NCBI GenBank assembly: GCA_014925825.1
Contig: JACGCK010000066.1
Span: 185,101-249,100 of the forward strand
Reading direction: 5' to 3'
Length of the DNA stretch: 64,000 nucleotides
Source: Pholiota molesta
Lineage: Eukaryota > Basidiomycota > Agaricomycetes > Agaricales > Strophariaceae
Positions 23,660 through 36,607 of the stretch are shown piece after piece (position 1 is the stretch's first letter; each line of letters begins with the position of its first letter). A model generated the notes under the pieces. It did no database searches. It saw only the letters and a list, made by a program, of their open reading frames with translations, and had not been told where the DNA came from. The translations under genes were made by a program, and so were the position numbers.

Positions 23660-25477
23660 ATGGACGACACGACTACTACTACTATCGACGAACGAACGCA
23701 TTTACTAGCGGATGACAATACCATTCCAAAGCCACCGACAAGGACCCCCCTTCCAAAACTGCAAATCGCCATCGTATTGCTTTGCCAAGTATGCGAACCC
23801 ATTGCAGGCCAATCCATTTTTCCATACATTAACCAAGTATGTCCCTACGTGCGACATGCGCTCATGCGGGTCTGACGCCATCCATCACCTTTAGCTCATC
23901 AGCGAGCTGGACGTTACCGGCGGTGATGAACGCAAAGTCGGATATTATGCTGGAATGATTGTTCGGTGCTTCTCTTTCTCCGCCAGGCCGCAACTCACCT
24001 TCTCTTCCAGGAATCTTTATTCTTCGCTACTGAGGCTCTGACAGTGCTCCAATGGAGTAGAGCCTCCGACCATATTGGTCGAAAACCAGTCCTTTTGATT
24101 GGACTGTTCGGAATAGCGCTGTCGATGCTTTCTTTTGGACTTTCGCGAAGTTTTTGGATGCTTGTTGTCAGGTAGAATCCTTATTTCTCTCGATTTCTAT
24201 GTATGAATTAATCTTGGTCCACTGCAGTCGTTGTTTTAATGGGTTGCTCAATGGGAATATCGGTATGGCCTGACGCAGACCCTCGTCTTCGTATTCGCTT
24301 CAATAACCTTTGTCAACCAGGCGTAATGAAGAGCGTCATGGGTGAACTCACAGACTCAACAAATCGAGCAGAGGGCTTCTCTTTGATGCCTGTAGTCTGG
24401 GGTTTTGGAGCAACAGTTGGGTAAGTAATTCTATTACAAGTTTATGATCCCGCTAACACAAGTTCAGACCCTTCTTAGGAGGTACATTGGCTCGGCCCCA
24501 CGAAAACTTCCCTAAATACTTCTCGGGAACCTTTTGGAAGACCTATCCGTATTTTCTGCCTTGTGTGGTTCCGGCATGCTTCGTTCTGTTCGCTTTTACG
24601 GTCGCTCTTCTCGTTTTCAAGGAAGTAGGTTCTGATAAGGCTTCGCTTTCTCACTCTAACTATCTAACCATTTATTTTGCGGTAGACAAATCCGCGGAGA
24701 AAATACAATGCCCTTACTCTCCTCGAAAGTCACGATAGCACAAAAAGCAAACCTCATGACGACCCTGTGGCACTTCGCGAACTCCTCATTTACCCTGTTC
24801 TTATCTCGGTCTCCAACTACGTTGTATTGGCGTTCTTGAGCATCGCATTTGGTGCGCTGTTTCCTCTCTTTTTGGCGATGCCATTAGAGATAGGAGGCCT
24901 CCACCTTGAACCGCGTTCCATTGGCTTCATCATAGGCGCATATGGCGCAGGTGGCGCGATTTTCCAAGCCCTATTCTTCGCGCGTATTGTGCGCCATTTT
25001 GGCGAAAGAAAAGTCTTCATTACTGCCATTTCCACTTATCCGCCGATATTTGTCATCCTGCCCATGGTTAACTTCTGCGCGCGCCATTTCGGTCGTGATT
25101 CCATCCTGGTATGGTCTTTGATTGGTCTGCTGGTGTGCACCCTGGCATTTAACGATATCGCATTCGGTACGTCTTTCACTTGCAGTCGGGCCTGAGCTTC
25201 TGTGCTGAGGAATGACATTATAGGGACTATATTCATGTACATCACATCATCGGCGCCTAACAAACGCTCCCTGGGAGCAACAAATGGTCTTTCCCAGACC
25301 AGTGTCTCCATCGCGAGGGCCATTGGACCTGCTCTAGTGACCTCGCTCTTCTCTTACTCCGTTGAGAAGAACATCTTAGGAGGGAATGCTGTCTATGCAG
25401 TTTTCCTGACCCTCTCCTGCTTTGCAATTGTCCTTGCAACACGACTTCCAGCCAAAGTATGGGACGACAAATCCTGA
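23660..25477 (+). CDS. Major facilitator superfamily transporter (DHA1/tetracycline-resistance-like)
   Basis: Multi-exon gene starting MDDTTTTTIDERTHLLAD (ATG 23660) and ending VWDDKS (stop 25475-25477). The N-terminal tail is cytosolic-like and carries ERTHLL, a dileucine-type signal. The first helix region is LQIAIVLLCQVCEPIAGQS. The loop after helix 2 has WSRASDHIGRKPVLLIG, the MFS motif A. Helices 4-6 include SRCFNGLLNGNIG, FSLMPVVWGFGATVGPFLGG and a long pair after a central loop of about 60 residues. The second half includes FGALFPLFLAMPLE, IGAYGAGGAIFQ and ARAIGPALVTSLFSY. Exons seen: 23660-23836, 23895-23960, 24011-24171 and others. This shape matches fungal multidrug/ZIF1-like MFS proteins; the substrate is unknown. 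Confidence 0.88.
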
Positions 25478-25878
25478 GCGTTTTGATTGATAACTTGATC
25501 GACCAAGGCTCGGAAGTTGACCAAAGCCTATGCTAATTCATTGAACACTCACAGTAACACGTTCCGGTTGAATGCCTCCAATGCGTAGCTAGAATTCTTA
25601 CTTCTTGGAATGCATCTGGGATATAGCTACCCTGCGTGAATCAAATCATGGAAAGTATAAGTCTCTAACTCGTCAGAGGAAGAGGAATTCCAATTTGACT
25701 GCTTGTAATTCCGGTCCGAACTTCAGATCCTCCGTCACATGACCTAAGATTAAATCCTCCAGAATCACAGTGACAATCACATTGGCAAAGTTATCCAGCT
25801 GAACTTTTGATCCTGATTCTTGAACGTCATCAGGCATCCACATTCCAAAGTACCTGCTGCATCGAACCCGAAAACACA
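25478..25878. other. Intergenic / promoter of the THUMP-domain gene
   Basis: No coding signal. An antisense open frame at 25673-25951 is an artefact of the following exon. Confidence 0.45.
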
Positions 25879-27251
25879 ATGTCTGAAACCAAACGAAAGT
25901 CACAGGGAACCGATGACCGCCGCAAGAAAAAGTATCGATCTGTGAGGACATTGACCTTCATGAACACGTTCCGGTTGTTAAACTTCGCCACCAGGACGGC
26001 ACGCCAATCTGGGGCAAACGACATGTGGAAGGGCCTGGGGTCTGGGTGAGCTGTGCGTCGAGATCACTGTATGAAAAACCTTCATTGAATTCCCAATAGG
26101 TGTGAAAGGAAAGGAAAAACAAGCAGTCGGAGAAGTGTATGAGCTATTCGAGTCGGTTTGTCGCAACCACTTCTAACCCGCACACTACTCTCTGATATCA
26201 GGATAGATAGGTTCCGAGTTGTGGCCTGTAGAGACTTCAGAAGGGAAAGATATGGGCAACGATGAGGATTCGGACGAGGGTCTGAGCTTGGAGGATCAAA
26301 TCGCAAAAGAACTATCGGACATGAAGCGCCCGCGAGGTGCAAATTCACAGCAACGGTTCGGTGAGACCGTCCTTCCTGTGTATTTTACCCATGTTCTGAT
26401 TAGGGCTGTCCTCTCCGTTCTTATAGCGAATTGTCAAACAAATACCCCATGTGGTTGGTACCTTGTCTCCGGATCGTCCATTCTCTGTCTGACAAGTCAA
26501 AAACTAGTTCTTTTCATATCGTGCAAACCCCCTGTGAATCCTGTGGAACTGGTAGTGGAGCATATCAAAAGGGTTCAAGAAACTGGTGTAACTCGCACAC
26601 GGTGAGCTCGGCGATTCTATTATATCGTCCACAAATTTTAATTTTACAATAACTAGATACCTCCAACGTCTTGTTCCAGTTTCAGGAACTTGTGTTGCAA
26701 ATCCCCCAGAAATTAAATCCCTCTGCGAACGAATTTTCAAAGGCTTCTTTGAAAAGAATCCCGACACTAAATACACTGTGGGTGTTGCAATATTGTAGCG
26801 TTCGATGTTATACTCAATGGTTGTTATATTTCAGTACAAAATCGAATTACGCGTTCGGAACCACAACACTGTCCCTCGCCCGATTTTAATCCAAACGATA
26901 GCTCAGAGCGTTCCCGAAGGTCATACCGTTGATCTAGATGATCCGCAGCTATTCGTTTTGGTCGAAGTGTTCAAAGTACGTCGTTCTTGGTCGATCAATT
27001 CTGACATCAGCTGATTAGGTGTACTTCAACAACAGAGTATCTGTGGTATCTCTATCGTCGAGGATTATTATAAAATGCAGAAGTTCAATGTCATGGAAAT
27101 TGTCAACAAGAAGAATCGAACTACTCAGCCAGAGGAGGGTCGAGTATTCCCCGCTGCCAATAAGCTATCTCAGATTGCAGGTGACCGAATGGAAAAGACC
27201 AGCGAGGAGATCGAGGAGAAGGAAGAAGAAATCAAAGTGGATGCGAAGTAG
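25879..27251 (+). CDS. TAN1: THUMP-domain tRNA acetylation factor (TAN1/THUMPD1 family)
   Basis: RNA-binding adaptor for N4-acetylcytidine formation in tRNA-Ser/Leu together with the Kre33/NAT10 acetyltransferase. The start is MSETKRKSQGTDDRRKKKYR at 25879, a basic N-terminus typical of the family. Later exons give GTPIWGKRHVEGPGVWVSC, VKGKEKQAVGEVYELFES, an acidic stretch (NDEDSDEGLSLEDQIAKEL), FISCKPPVNPVELVVEHI, the THUMP core TRYLQRLVPVSGTCVAN, KYTYKIELRVRNH, and the closing FKSICGISIVEDYYKMQKFN. Splice sites are regular GT-AG, and several introns interrupt conserved blocks cleanly. The C-terminus is Glu/Lys-rich and ends KVDAK with TAG at 27249-27251. No oddity was noted. The exon edges near 26380-26470 are the least certain. 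Confidence 0.93.
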
Positions 27252-27828
27252 GCAACGAATTATTTGTTTCATATGTAATGCGATACACATTCCTTCTGAA
27301 CAACGCTCTCGCCCACACATTATCAGTAAATCCAAGCAACACGGGTCATTGAAATGCCTAGAAGCCCTTTGACCCCCACACATCAAAGTAGATGAAGCAC
27401 AACTTAAGAGTTACGGCAGATATCATCGACAAGGTAAAAATGCCATGGAAATGAACAGATGAGCACGCGAACCCGACCCCGGACCAACAAGTGGGATATA
27501 AGAATAAGTACTTAGATCAATAGAATCTCCATCGAGCAGTACTATACAGGGGCGTTGATTACAGTCTTAAAGTTGCTTATTGTATACTTATCGTATTTGA
27601 TTCTTATACACACTCAGCGAGATAAGATCATCATAGTAGCGTTATATACAGATGATAGTACATTAAGTGTACATTAGTTTCAGTTAATACATGTATAAAT
27701 AGAGGTTGGACGTTAAATAGTTATCTACGGTTACCAAAAAAATGTGCACAGAATCCCAGACAAGAAGATTTTCCAATGATATAGAACGAAGGCAGCTTCA
27801 GACGTAGAATGCATTCCCGAGATGGAGA
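27252..27828. other. Intergenic between convergent genes
   Basis: AT-rich, no coding signal. It lies between the 3' ends of the THUMP-domain gene (+) and the TEA-domain gene (-). Confidence 0.5.
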
Positions 27829-29540
27829 TCATGAATAGTAGAGCTCAAGCTGATGAGGATATGGCAATGGAACCGGCGCATAAAGAATACTTGCTTCTTG
27901 ATTGACGTGGGTCGCCTTCGGGGTTGTTTCAAAGACGGCGTGCTGAGAGCTCTGATATTGAGCGTATGATGATACCATGTCGGTCGTCAATGCAAGATTC
28001 GCAGTCGCATCAGTGTTGCGATACTTCCTACTTAGAGGCAAGAGATATTCGTTGCCCAGCTGGTCGTCTATGTCGGGTATCTGCCATGTGGAGGTCGCTG
28101 CATGAGGCGTTGTTGATAGAGAATGAGATAGATCTGAATTCATAGACGACTGTATCTAATATTTGTATGCCGTTATTGAGTTCGGGATTGGCGGTTATGA
28201 GTGATTTGGTTACGTACCTGACTAATGGGAGCAGGCGAAGGATACAGCGACGAGGTTGAGAGGGATGACCGACGCGAGCCATTGGCCGAGGCGTCAAACC
28301 TGTATACAATGGTAATCCCCTGATTTGTGTTGCTGTTGGCATTATGGCTACTGGAATTTGCAGTCGATCCTGCATATACCGGTTTCACGTTTTGGACGAT
28401 AGTATATCGCCTAAGATCTACAACGAAAGATGGTCAACACCAGAACATTGATCAATGGACAGTATCTATCATACCTTGACTGGAGCACAAGGTTCCCCAG
28501 AAATCAGAGACAAGCTCTGTGCGATACAACCATCCGGATCTATCGACTGGAGACGATAAGCACATCAGCGGCGCAGCTTCAATGTGGACGGGTGTCTTCT
28601 GGCCAGCAGAATACACCATAAATGTGGACTCCGGCGCGAGTGAGCACTGGGAGCGAAATTCCATGGACTTAGACAGATAAGGGAGATTATTTGGGGACGC
28701 CGATTTGTGGGAAATCAAGCCACTGGGAGTATAAGACGACGGCGCGAGTTGGATAATCTGCGGGTGGGAAGAGCTGTTACGGATGAGATGGATAGATGGA
28801 ATTGGGGCTGGCCATAATTCTGTCGGTAATGATAGCTTAACATACACAAAATTGTGTGCAGGGGCGTGCTGGAGGCTTTCCATCCGGGGAGAGGGCGATG
28901 CTCCGTGGCTGCTGTCTGTTTGGGAGTCTGCCGACGAGGGCTCCGGTGTATTGCGATGTGATATAAGTTGAAGTACTAGACGATCGACATGAATTGGAAA
29001 CCCATGCGCAGTGAAAATGAAACGTACTGTGTTCTTTCTTACACGTATCTCGTAGCTGTTGTAACCGACTGCCGACTTGCTTAGGCGTTCTTCTCTTGCC
29101 TGTTTCCTCATAGATATAATCGGAGATGAATCGGTTGCGCATCGGAAAGCGGCCCATGACTTTTTCTGACTTGGACCCCGCAGCATCCGGTCGGTACTTT
29201 TCGAGGGCTGTAGACATTTAGAGTAATGATGAACAAGCGCTCCTATGCGGATAAAATTAGAATTACCTTCTAATAGCGCAGCTTCCCTATAGCTCAGTCA
29301 GCAAAATATTAAATACTATCGATTTGCGACTCACAGAAGCGGTGGCCAGACAGCTTCGCCCTTTCCTTTAAGGGTCTTCCAGCTTTTACGACCAGTAGCA
29401 ACGAATTGAGCAGCATCCCGAGACTTCTCCTCTTCAGAAGGCGTGTAAGATAGGTCGGCCACTGTAGTAGCCATCACAAAGCTAAACTCTCGTTCAACGT
29501 GAGGAGTAGGGACACCCAGATGCCAATCATTGAAAGGCAT
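27829..29540 (-). CDS. TEA/ATTS-domain transcription factor (AbaA/Tec1-like)
   Basis: DNA-binding regulator of the TEAD/AbaA/Tec1 family, known in fungi for controlling development. Start MPFNDWHLGVPTPHVE at 29540. The TEA domain is split by introns: ...GEAVWPPL / LEAALLE / ALEKYRPDAAGSKSEK, followed by GRFPMRNRFISDYIYEETGK and RTPKQVGSRLQQLRDTC, which includes the recognition helix. The small middle exon (GAAGCTGCGCTATTAGAAG) is required to rebuild the WPPxLExALLEALEKY motif. Downstream are a Ser/Pro-rich segment, a conserved-looking region with LPTELWPAPIPSIHL and FMVYSAGQKTPVHIE, then SDFWGTLCSSQ, YTIVQNVKPVY and ITIVYRFDAS, which suggest a beta-sandwich cofactor-binding region as in TEAD proteins. 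It ends ...QLELYYS, stop at 27831-27829. Target genes are unknown. Confidence 0.93.
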
Positions 29541-32500
29541 TTCGACCAGTTTTCGAAGAAGTCTGAGATCAAGAACTAGAGAACGAGGTGGGATGGAGGT
29601 ACAAGAAGAAGCAAAGACCTCGAAGCTTTAAGGCGCAGAGCAGATTGTGATGATGACTGGTTGAATGCCGACTGAGGAAGAGAAACGACGTGAGCAGGGG
29701 TGTTGCCTATGTATAATTTTATACTTCCTCCCAGTTCTTTGGCCAGTGAATGCGCCCCGATCATTTCTTCGACTAGATCTGTCTGAACGACATATGTAGC
29801 CGTCGAGGATCTCATCTGGAGATATACCACCTTAGTATGCGCTAAAGCGACGCCAGATTTGGGGCAGCCTCAAACGTCGATCGCAATCTAAATCGATCAG
29901 GCGACCATCATCACTGTCACAACAATCCCTGGGATTCCAATGCCAGGATTCTAAGGGTATCGTTTGATGGATGCCGCGAATTATGTAGGATTTCTAACAA
30001 CAATCAGTGCCGACTCTGGGCCACCAGGAATCAAGGGATTGCACAGAGTCTGACGCGTGAGCAAACTAAGTCTGCAGACGCGTCCGATTCCAAGGACTTC
30101 CAAATTGCATTACTTGAAATTTTTACAAGACCGGTCCCAGATGGTCGAAAAATGGTCCAAAGGATAGCCCTGTTTAACTTATCCTAACCCGTTCATGCAG
30201 GGTACGAAAACATGGGGTTAGAAGAAAGAACTTACAAGGAACATGACAGTCAAATGCAATGATTGCAGTGAATCCCCATGTTCCTGTTTGCCACGTGATA
30301 TCATATGTGATGCATTTGTGATGGCAGGTGATGGCACAGCGCGCTAATTTTAGATTCACCGCCTGGGGCATTCAAGTTGGCCAGTTCGAAGAAATGGATT
30401 AGAAAGTAGGTCTCCAGCCGTAAGGAACTTGGTGTCTGTAAGCACAGTTAGATAAAGGGTTATGTTTAGCCACATATTTTTGCATAAAGTTCTTCGCCGA
30501 TCTCTTTCCGACGCCCATGTTCGCCGGGGGCCCCACGGGGCACTCACTGGGCGGCATATGTGCGAACAAAGGTGGGATCCGAAATTCATCGATTCTTCTG
30601 ACCTCCATGCACCCATATTCTAACCTCCGCTGTCGAAAACTGCGTCGATGTGTCGCCTATGTGGTAAGGACGGCTGGCATTTGATATGCGGTCCCTTGCT
30701 GAGAGTATGTGCATTCTGCGAAGTCCAAAACTATAGCCTCGTGCTTACTGTATTTGTCGGCAGATGTTTCCAACAGGTTTCAACGTACCCTTCTACTTCA
30801 CAGTTCTGTTCCCAAACTCCCAAAGTCTCCGCTGGCTGCTGCAAGTGGATAAAAAACCGAGATCCGGAAGCATCTGCGAAGCACAGAAGCGTTTGCTTAC
30901 TACCCTGGACGGCGAAGTGTAGCCATTGTCAAAAAGGCACCCTTATCGCTGCTCTAAGGTCAGGAATGTGTGAGTTTGTCGTATTATTGGCCGGATGCTG
31001 GTGGTTCTAAAGTTGTTATGGAGGGCAAGGTTTTCAATTCAGTACGAGGGTCTGCTGTTGAAGTCATCCCCTTTGACACTGAAGAATCTGGCGGTGGCAC
31101 ACCTGTGATTTCGTCACTGATTGTCGAGAATATTCTACCACTGTCTTCCAAGCCATAATTCCCTGATCAGAAAAAGCCAGAAAGCAGTTTCGACTAACGG
31201 CTAGCGTCTGAATGGCTTTTAAGCATCACATGGTAGTAGATTGCACACAAATACTCCAATCTGCGTCGTGGTGTATGTCAGATTGGATGCGAAGATTGCT
31301 CGTAACATGTACGTAACACGGAAGACCAAAACGCAGAGCCCACTAAAATCAAGTCCACCAATAAACGGGCGTTAGGGACACGCAGCCTTTCAGTTCTCAG
31401 TTTTGGCGCTCCACAAGGACGGGAAACATGGTTGTCGCATGGGTTAACTTGATTATCGATGGAACGGCGTTGTCAGATTAAGACTGACAGAGTCAGCATC
31501 GCAACACGACATTGACAAGATCTCCGAAAGGTCAATCTTATGACCTTGGTTCAAATACCTTGCTGGGTAAATTATAGATCTGTTTTTCAGCGTCGAGAAG
31601 CCTCTCTCATTCTAAAACTCCTGAGGCGCAAGATCCATCCCGTAGTATTCGTAATGACAGTGAAAACGATAAGGAATTTGGGGTAATTTACCCTAAAGAT
31701 CGCAGAAACATCAGGTATCGCAACTGACGGCGAAGTCGCGGTGTCAAATTTAGACGTAACGCAATTAACACACAACTTTCCTCGAGGCCGTTCTAAGGAA
31801 GTCGCTGGGTGGAATTTGGTGCATGCGACATGGAGAAGATCAGAATTTCCGGTTACTTGATTTCGTGCAGGCTTCAGCAACAGAAAGAGCTAGATTCTCT
31901 TGGTATGCTTGTGGAATTGACTCCAATAAGGTATACCAGGAGTACACCAGTTTCATCACAGCAGTCGATGTCAGTTAAGATATAAGGTGAGTGCTTCGAT
32001 ATATGTCACATTTTTTAAATGAGGCAACTAGTTTTCTCACCACGGCAAATGGATCGAAACAGGGCATTAGATCATTGCCATCAGCGGCGACCACAGGACT
32101 GAGGAGGTCCTGTCAGAGGACCCCAGTTGTCTGGGTTTGCATAATCCAAACTATGTATGCCAGAGATATAACGCAATTATTGCAGACGGTACTTTCTCAA
32201 ATCAACCATGGAGTAGTCTAAAGCTCATTCCATAGTAGCCTTACAGCTAGCTCGTTCACATTATTAAGCGGTAGGCATTTTGTCTTGGACTAAGTACTTT
32301 GGACGAAGCTAGTACAGGGCGCCCACTGCGGAAGGCAACTTAGGGAAGGCGGAGTCCCATTCGGCATGCCGCATCACCGACAATCACTCAGTCAACCCTT
32401 GCACCCCTGCACTTCAATTTCAATAGAGCGGTGTTCGTCGGAAAACGACGGAAATACAATCCTTCCAGGAGGCAAGAATTCTGCCGCGCAGCCCATCTAC

Positions 32501-35500
32501 CTATCCATAGATTCCTCAACGCATCCCAGGCGCATGACGGCCCCCGTCTGAATCTCCGCCGATGAGCAGCATGCCCACAACTCTGAATCCTACCTGCATC
32601 AATTCTATACCTTCTTAGGCTTGCTAAATCGCGGCCTACGAGAAGCGAAGCGAGTTTGATTCCGAAAGATGCATTATGTTTGTGGTCTCAAACATATGTT
32701 TTCCGTATTTCAAACTACAGCTGGAACAAACAGAATTTCTATTCAACGCTCGAGGGAAAACTGCGTCATCTTCGGGCACCTTATTCGATTCCGAAGCTGC
32801 TAGCTACTCCTCTGCATCGCAAATGTGATGCGAAGACCCTCGGAGCCTCAGTGGCAGTGGTTTATGCATGGTATGTCAATCACCGGCAGCCCTCGGCTGG
32901 GGGTGTGCAATGTGCGTTATCGTCCCTCAACCAGCCCCCAACTTCGACCTCGCCTCCCATTCCGTTCTTGCTCTGGGTTAGGTCGTTTTCGGAAAGCTGA
33001 ACGATCGTCGCGGAGATCTCGAACTGATCGTCTATTGCGAACCTCCGTTTGTTAAATGAGGCTTTTTAGCATGGCTTAACCGATTAAACTAAAGTGAATG
33101 GGGGTGCAAACTAATGTACCTGACCTATGTCAAGAAGAGGAAAATCCCAACCTTCGAGGGATTCCACCCCGGAATCAAAGCATCAAAGGTGCCAGCATAA
33201 GAGCGTGGCTATCCGAGTTGCAGTGCATTGACACAAGCGTTCAGCGTCATGAAGCGCATCATTGGAATTGGAAATCGGTAGCAGTTCAAGCATCTTCCCC
33301 GCTGCGCTTTGATAGTATTCTAATGACAGACAGTAACAATCGACGTCAGTATAGCCAAGTAACGTCGGGCACGCGACGCAGAAAGATGGCGAATATTGAC
33401 GCACTGGATTTAGAACATGGGTACATAAAAGCCCACGGCCTCGTCGGTGTCGTAGAATCAAGCATTGAAGCAATGTACATTGTAGGGCAATGCGATGCGG
33501 ATGAAGTGATCAAATTAATTAAACACATCCACACGAGCGGTGAAATTCGAGCATGACAGCAGTGCACTCGTTCAACAGTTTAACCGTCGTAATCTAAGTT
33601 CAAACTTGAGGCTTGGACTCGAAGTCGCGAGCCTTGCCAGCATGATCGTTCCTTTCCTTTCTTTTCCGTCGCGAAGATGACAAAAATGCTGACCGAGTCC
33701 GTCGCTATCACTGATTAACGTTAAACCTGCAGTGAAATACGCTCGCACACGAGCGCTATACTTGCCCAACTTCAAACGCTCAGCGCTCAGCGGCCGCATA
33801 GGTTGGTCCGGCGGATGTATCGGATGTCCACCACCCGTTACACACTGCCCGTCCATCACTCCATCACCCCCCACACTTCCAAGCTGTCTCCATACGCCGT
33901 GCGTGTGATGACGATGATGATCATTCCTTCGGTGGCCAGACCTCTGGCATCAGAGGCCACTGGCACGAGAACCTCAAGGCCCTGGGTCGTCTTCTCAAGC
34001 CGACCACCGGACATGAATTCACGGTGTGCACACGAACGTTGACGAAGATAGAATGTCGACGAAGATACACCGTCACCAGTCCCCTCGGATGTTGGTCGGA
34101 TAGCCAACCGGTAAGGGAGTGGGCGACAACCGCGCAGCGGAATGGGCAACGTCACCAGCTGCGCACCGCGCAACGCGCAACCGGTATCCGAGCGCACGCA
34201 CGTAAGTAGATAGGCTATTGCGGGGGTGCGTGTACCCTTCCTGGGCAGTGGGGACGACTCGAGTCCATGCTCGTCCAGAGCTCCAGAATACTCTGGATCT
34301 AGAGCTTTGAAACGTTGACAAGGCAGCAAACGCGTTCCGTGTCGTCGCGACTAACGACATACAGGAATGTCAAGTAATTAAAGTTTACCCAATAACGTCA
34401 CCGAGCGGCGGCAGGGTCGGAGTCCCAACCTACGGGCCACAGCGGTGTGCGAAAATTAAAGTTGGAGTCCGCACAGCGCCTTTAAGCTTCCCAGTGGCTG
34501 TGCACGCCTTTTAAGTAGAAGCTGACGCATCTGCGCTGACGGCCTCATGCATCATGACGCACTACAGGATCATGATGCGGACGCGCACGCGCACTACAAA
34601 AAAGAAAGTTCGAAATGCAGTTACAACTATATCCCCTCGCAGATCCGATTCGTTATCACTCAAGCGCCAGCCCGGAGGCCCACACGGTGTAAATAAACCG
34701 GAGTATATGTGCATCCCTTCCTACTTGCGCCGAGTGGGATTGGGGAAGGAGATAGATAATCGTTACATTTCCCGGCACCAGCGGAAGGTAGAGAAATTAT
34801 TACAAAATGGTATGCGATAAGCAAAAAAGCAAAACGATTAATGAGAAATACATAGCGGAGAGCTAGATAGTGGGTATAAACAATTAAACAACGACAGGAT
34901 GGGAAGAAAAAACGACGAAGTGACGGATAAGCTTCGGAGGTAAGAGTATTATAAATGTTCTCAAAAGTCTATAGAGCAATAACGCTGCTATTATTTTGAT
35001 AAATGAGGGTTGGCCGGGAATGCGTATGTAGGCAACAAGATGCACAACGTAAATGGACGCGACGCTAGCTGAGACAGTGCGTGTCAAGTATTTCGAAAGG
35101 TGTAGTAGGGAAAAGCGGCAGAGGGAGCAGGCGGGCGCGTGTGGATTCTCTGTCTGATCACCTCTTAGCCGCATCAAAATCCCCCCGTAAGATTGTATCT
35201 GATGGATGTTTCTTTGAATTGGATTGTGATGTGCGATGGGGCGGGTATGTGATAAGTAAGATGAGTCGTAAAGTATAATGCGCGTACGAGATGAGATGTA
35301 AACAAAAGGAGAAGAAAGAGAGAAAGCCAAAGAGTTCTAGATGATGGGGGCGCAGGAGATAATCGATATAAAGACGTATGTGTCCGTATGATGATCGTGC
35401 TGTGTATCCTTTGGCAGTCGTATGTGATCCGGTCATTCGTAGGACCATAGTGGGCGGCGGCGGCGGCAGACGTGAGCACAAGGCTCTGTCTCGCGCGGCG

Positions 35501-35501
35501 G
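29541..35501. other. Gene-poor interval, 6 kb
   Basis: No gene could be assembled with confidence. 30648-30740 could encode a short Cys-rich segment (CRLCGKDGWHLICGPLLRVCAFC) resembling the zinc-ribbon found in some basidiomycete F-box proteins, but it has no supported partner exons. 33856-34329 (minus) is a 157-codon open frame in GC-rich sequence with no motif. The remainder shows only short open frames. Confidence 0.4.
30648..31010 (+). pseudogene. Possible fragment of an F-box-type zinc-ribbon protein
   Basis: The open frame begins with CRLCGKDG and VCAFC about 20 residues apart, a CxxC...CxxC pair. It goes on with further cysteines, including CSHCQKG near residue 98. Similar motifs occur in degenerate copies of basidiomycete F-box proteins, but no F-box was found upstream and the rest is unremarkable. 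It may be a relic or chance. Confidence 0.2.
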
Positions 35502-36103
35502 CTAGGTAGCGAGCGAGGACGACCGTAGGCCCTGCGCGAGCTCAGCCTTCCATTCCAACCGCCTGACAGCTTCCGCGTAGTCCACCCACTCCCGTTTTCG
35601 TTCGTGACGCTCCAGCCAGTCCTGATCCAGAGCGGCGACGTCGAGCTCGTAGAAATGATACGTCGTTGACGGAGTTGGTATTGTGGTGACGTATCGTGTG
35701 ATGGTGCCACGTACGCCAGCTGTTTGAGACGGAGGGGGGGTAATGCATGCAGCGGAGTATGGCATTGGGAAAGAAGAAGGGGAGACGAGAATCAGGAGGT
35801 GAGGTGACGGATAGAGGAACAAAGGGTAGGACCTTCTTCCAGAGCCTCTCTCGAGGCGGCAGCCTCTAACTGCACATCTGACGGCTCCCAACCACCTTTT
35901 GGCACTGTTTCAGATAGCAACGCAGTCAATATGGCGTCAGAAAATCAAACGTTTCTAGCGGTGCAGACGTGGCAAGAAAAAAACTTACAAACCCAATGGT
36001 TCGGCCGTTTTCTACTTGTGACCACGAGCACTTTGCCAGCAGCGCGTGCGATGGGGATTGCACAGCACACGACACGGGGTACGAGTCGCCCTTTGGTGCC
36101 CAT
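35502..36103 (-). CDS. Nudix hydrolase, diphosphoinositol polyphosphate phosphohydrolase type
   Basis: Likely cleaves diphosphoinositol polyphosphates and/or diadenosine polyphosphates (Aps1/Ddp1/DIPP group). Three exons: 36103-35989, 35904-35833 and 35719-35502, with phases fitting, 134 residues. The start is MGTKGRLVPRVVCCAIPI. The Nudix box spans exons 2 and 3: GGWEPSDVQLEAAASREALEE followed by AGVRG, matching Gx5Ex7REUxEExGU with the catalytic glutamates. Before it stands KRPNHWVLPKGGW, after it TTIPTPSTTYHFYELDV and REWVDYAEAVRRLEWK. The size is short but normal for this subgroup. The frame of exon 3 is open further upstream, which makes the unspliced ORF look longer; splicing is required to restore the box. 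Confidence 0.93.
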
Positions 36104-36607
36104 TGAGAATGCGAGGATGCGGAAAGGAGGGTTCGGAGATGGGGTGCAGAAACGACGACGTTGTGTAGGCGTTCAGCACAAGCGCCTGGGCTGACGAGGC
36201 GGGAGTTGGGGGCGGACGACCAGGGAATGGCGTGGACGGTGCACGGGGATGGGTGTTTATTAGGCTGGATAAATGATGTCTATGCGACTATAAAGCTGGT
36301 ATGGCGGGGACGGTGGGAGGCCGGTGTGGAGGATTTAAGGCGCAGATGATGTTGGGAAAGAGAAGGAGGGGATATTAGAATATTATTTGATGAGTACTTG
36401 TTGGGTGGAGAAAGAGAACTGACCAGGTCCATCCGCCGCAAAATTACGTTGTCCGTCACCAAATCAGGCTCTGCCGCCACTAACCACGGCCACGCACGTT
36501 CTTCGGTCATCCCCGGTTCCGGCCCCGCGCCGGCCAACTCCATCTCTGTTCACAGCTATTCAACTACAAGTGCTATATAATTCTCTATCTACTCGTTCCA
36601 TCTATAG
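36104..36607. other. Intergenic between two minus-strand genes
   Basis: About 500 bases, the promoter side of the Nudix gene and the 3' side of the zinc transporter. No coding signal. Confidence 0.45.

Noticed and set aside
29576..29830. N-terminal extension of the TEA-domain gene, or a separate upstream gene
   Set aside because: The 84-codon frame ends in a stop before the TEA-domain ATG, has no motif, and no splice route joins it to the next exon.
33856..34329. 157-codon minus-strand open frame in the gene-poor interval
   Set aside because: No recognisable domain, no splicing partners, and an overlapping open frame of similar length on the plus strand. It sits in locally GC-rich sequence where long open frames arise by chance.
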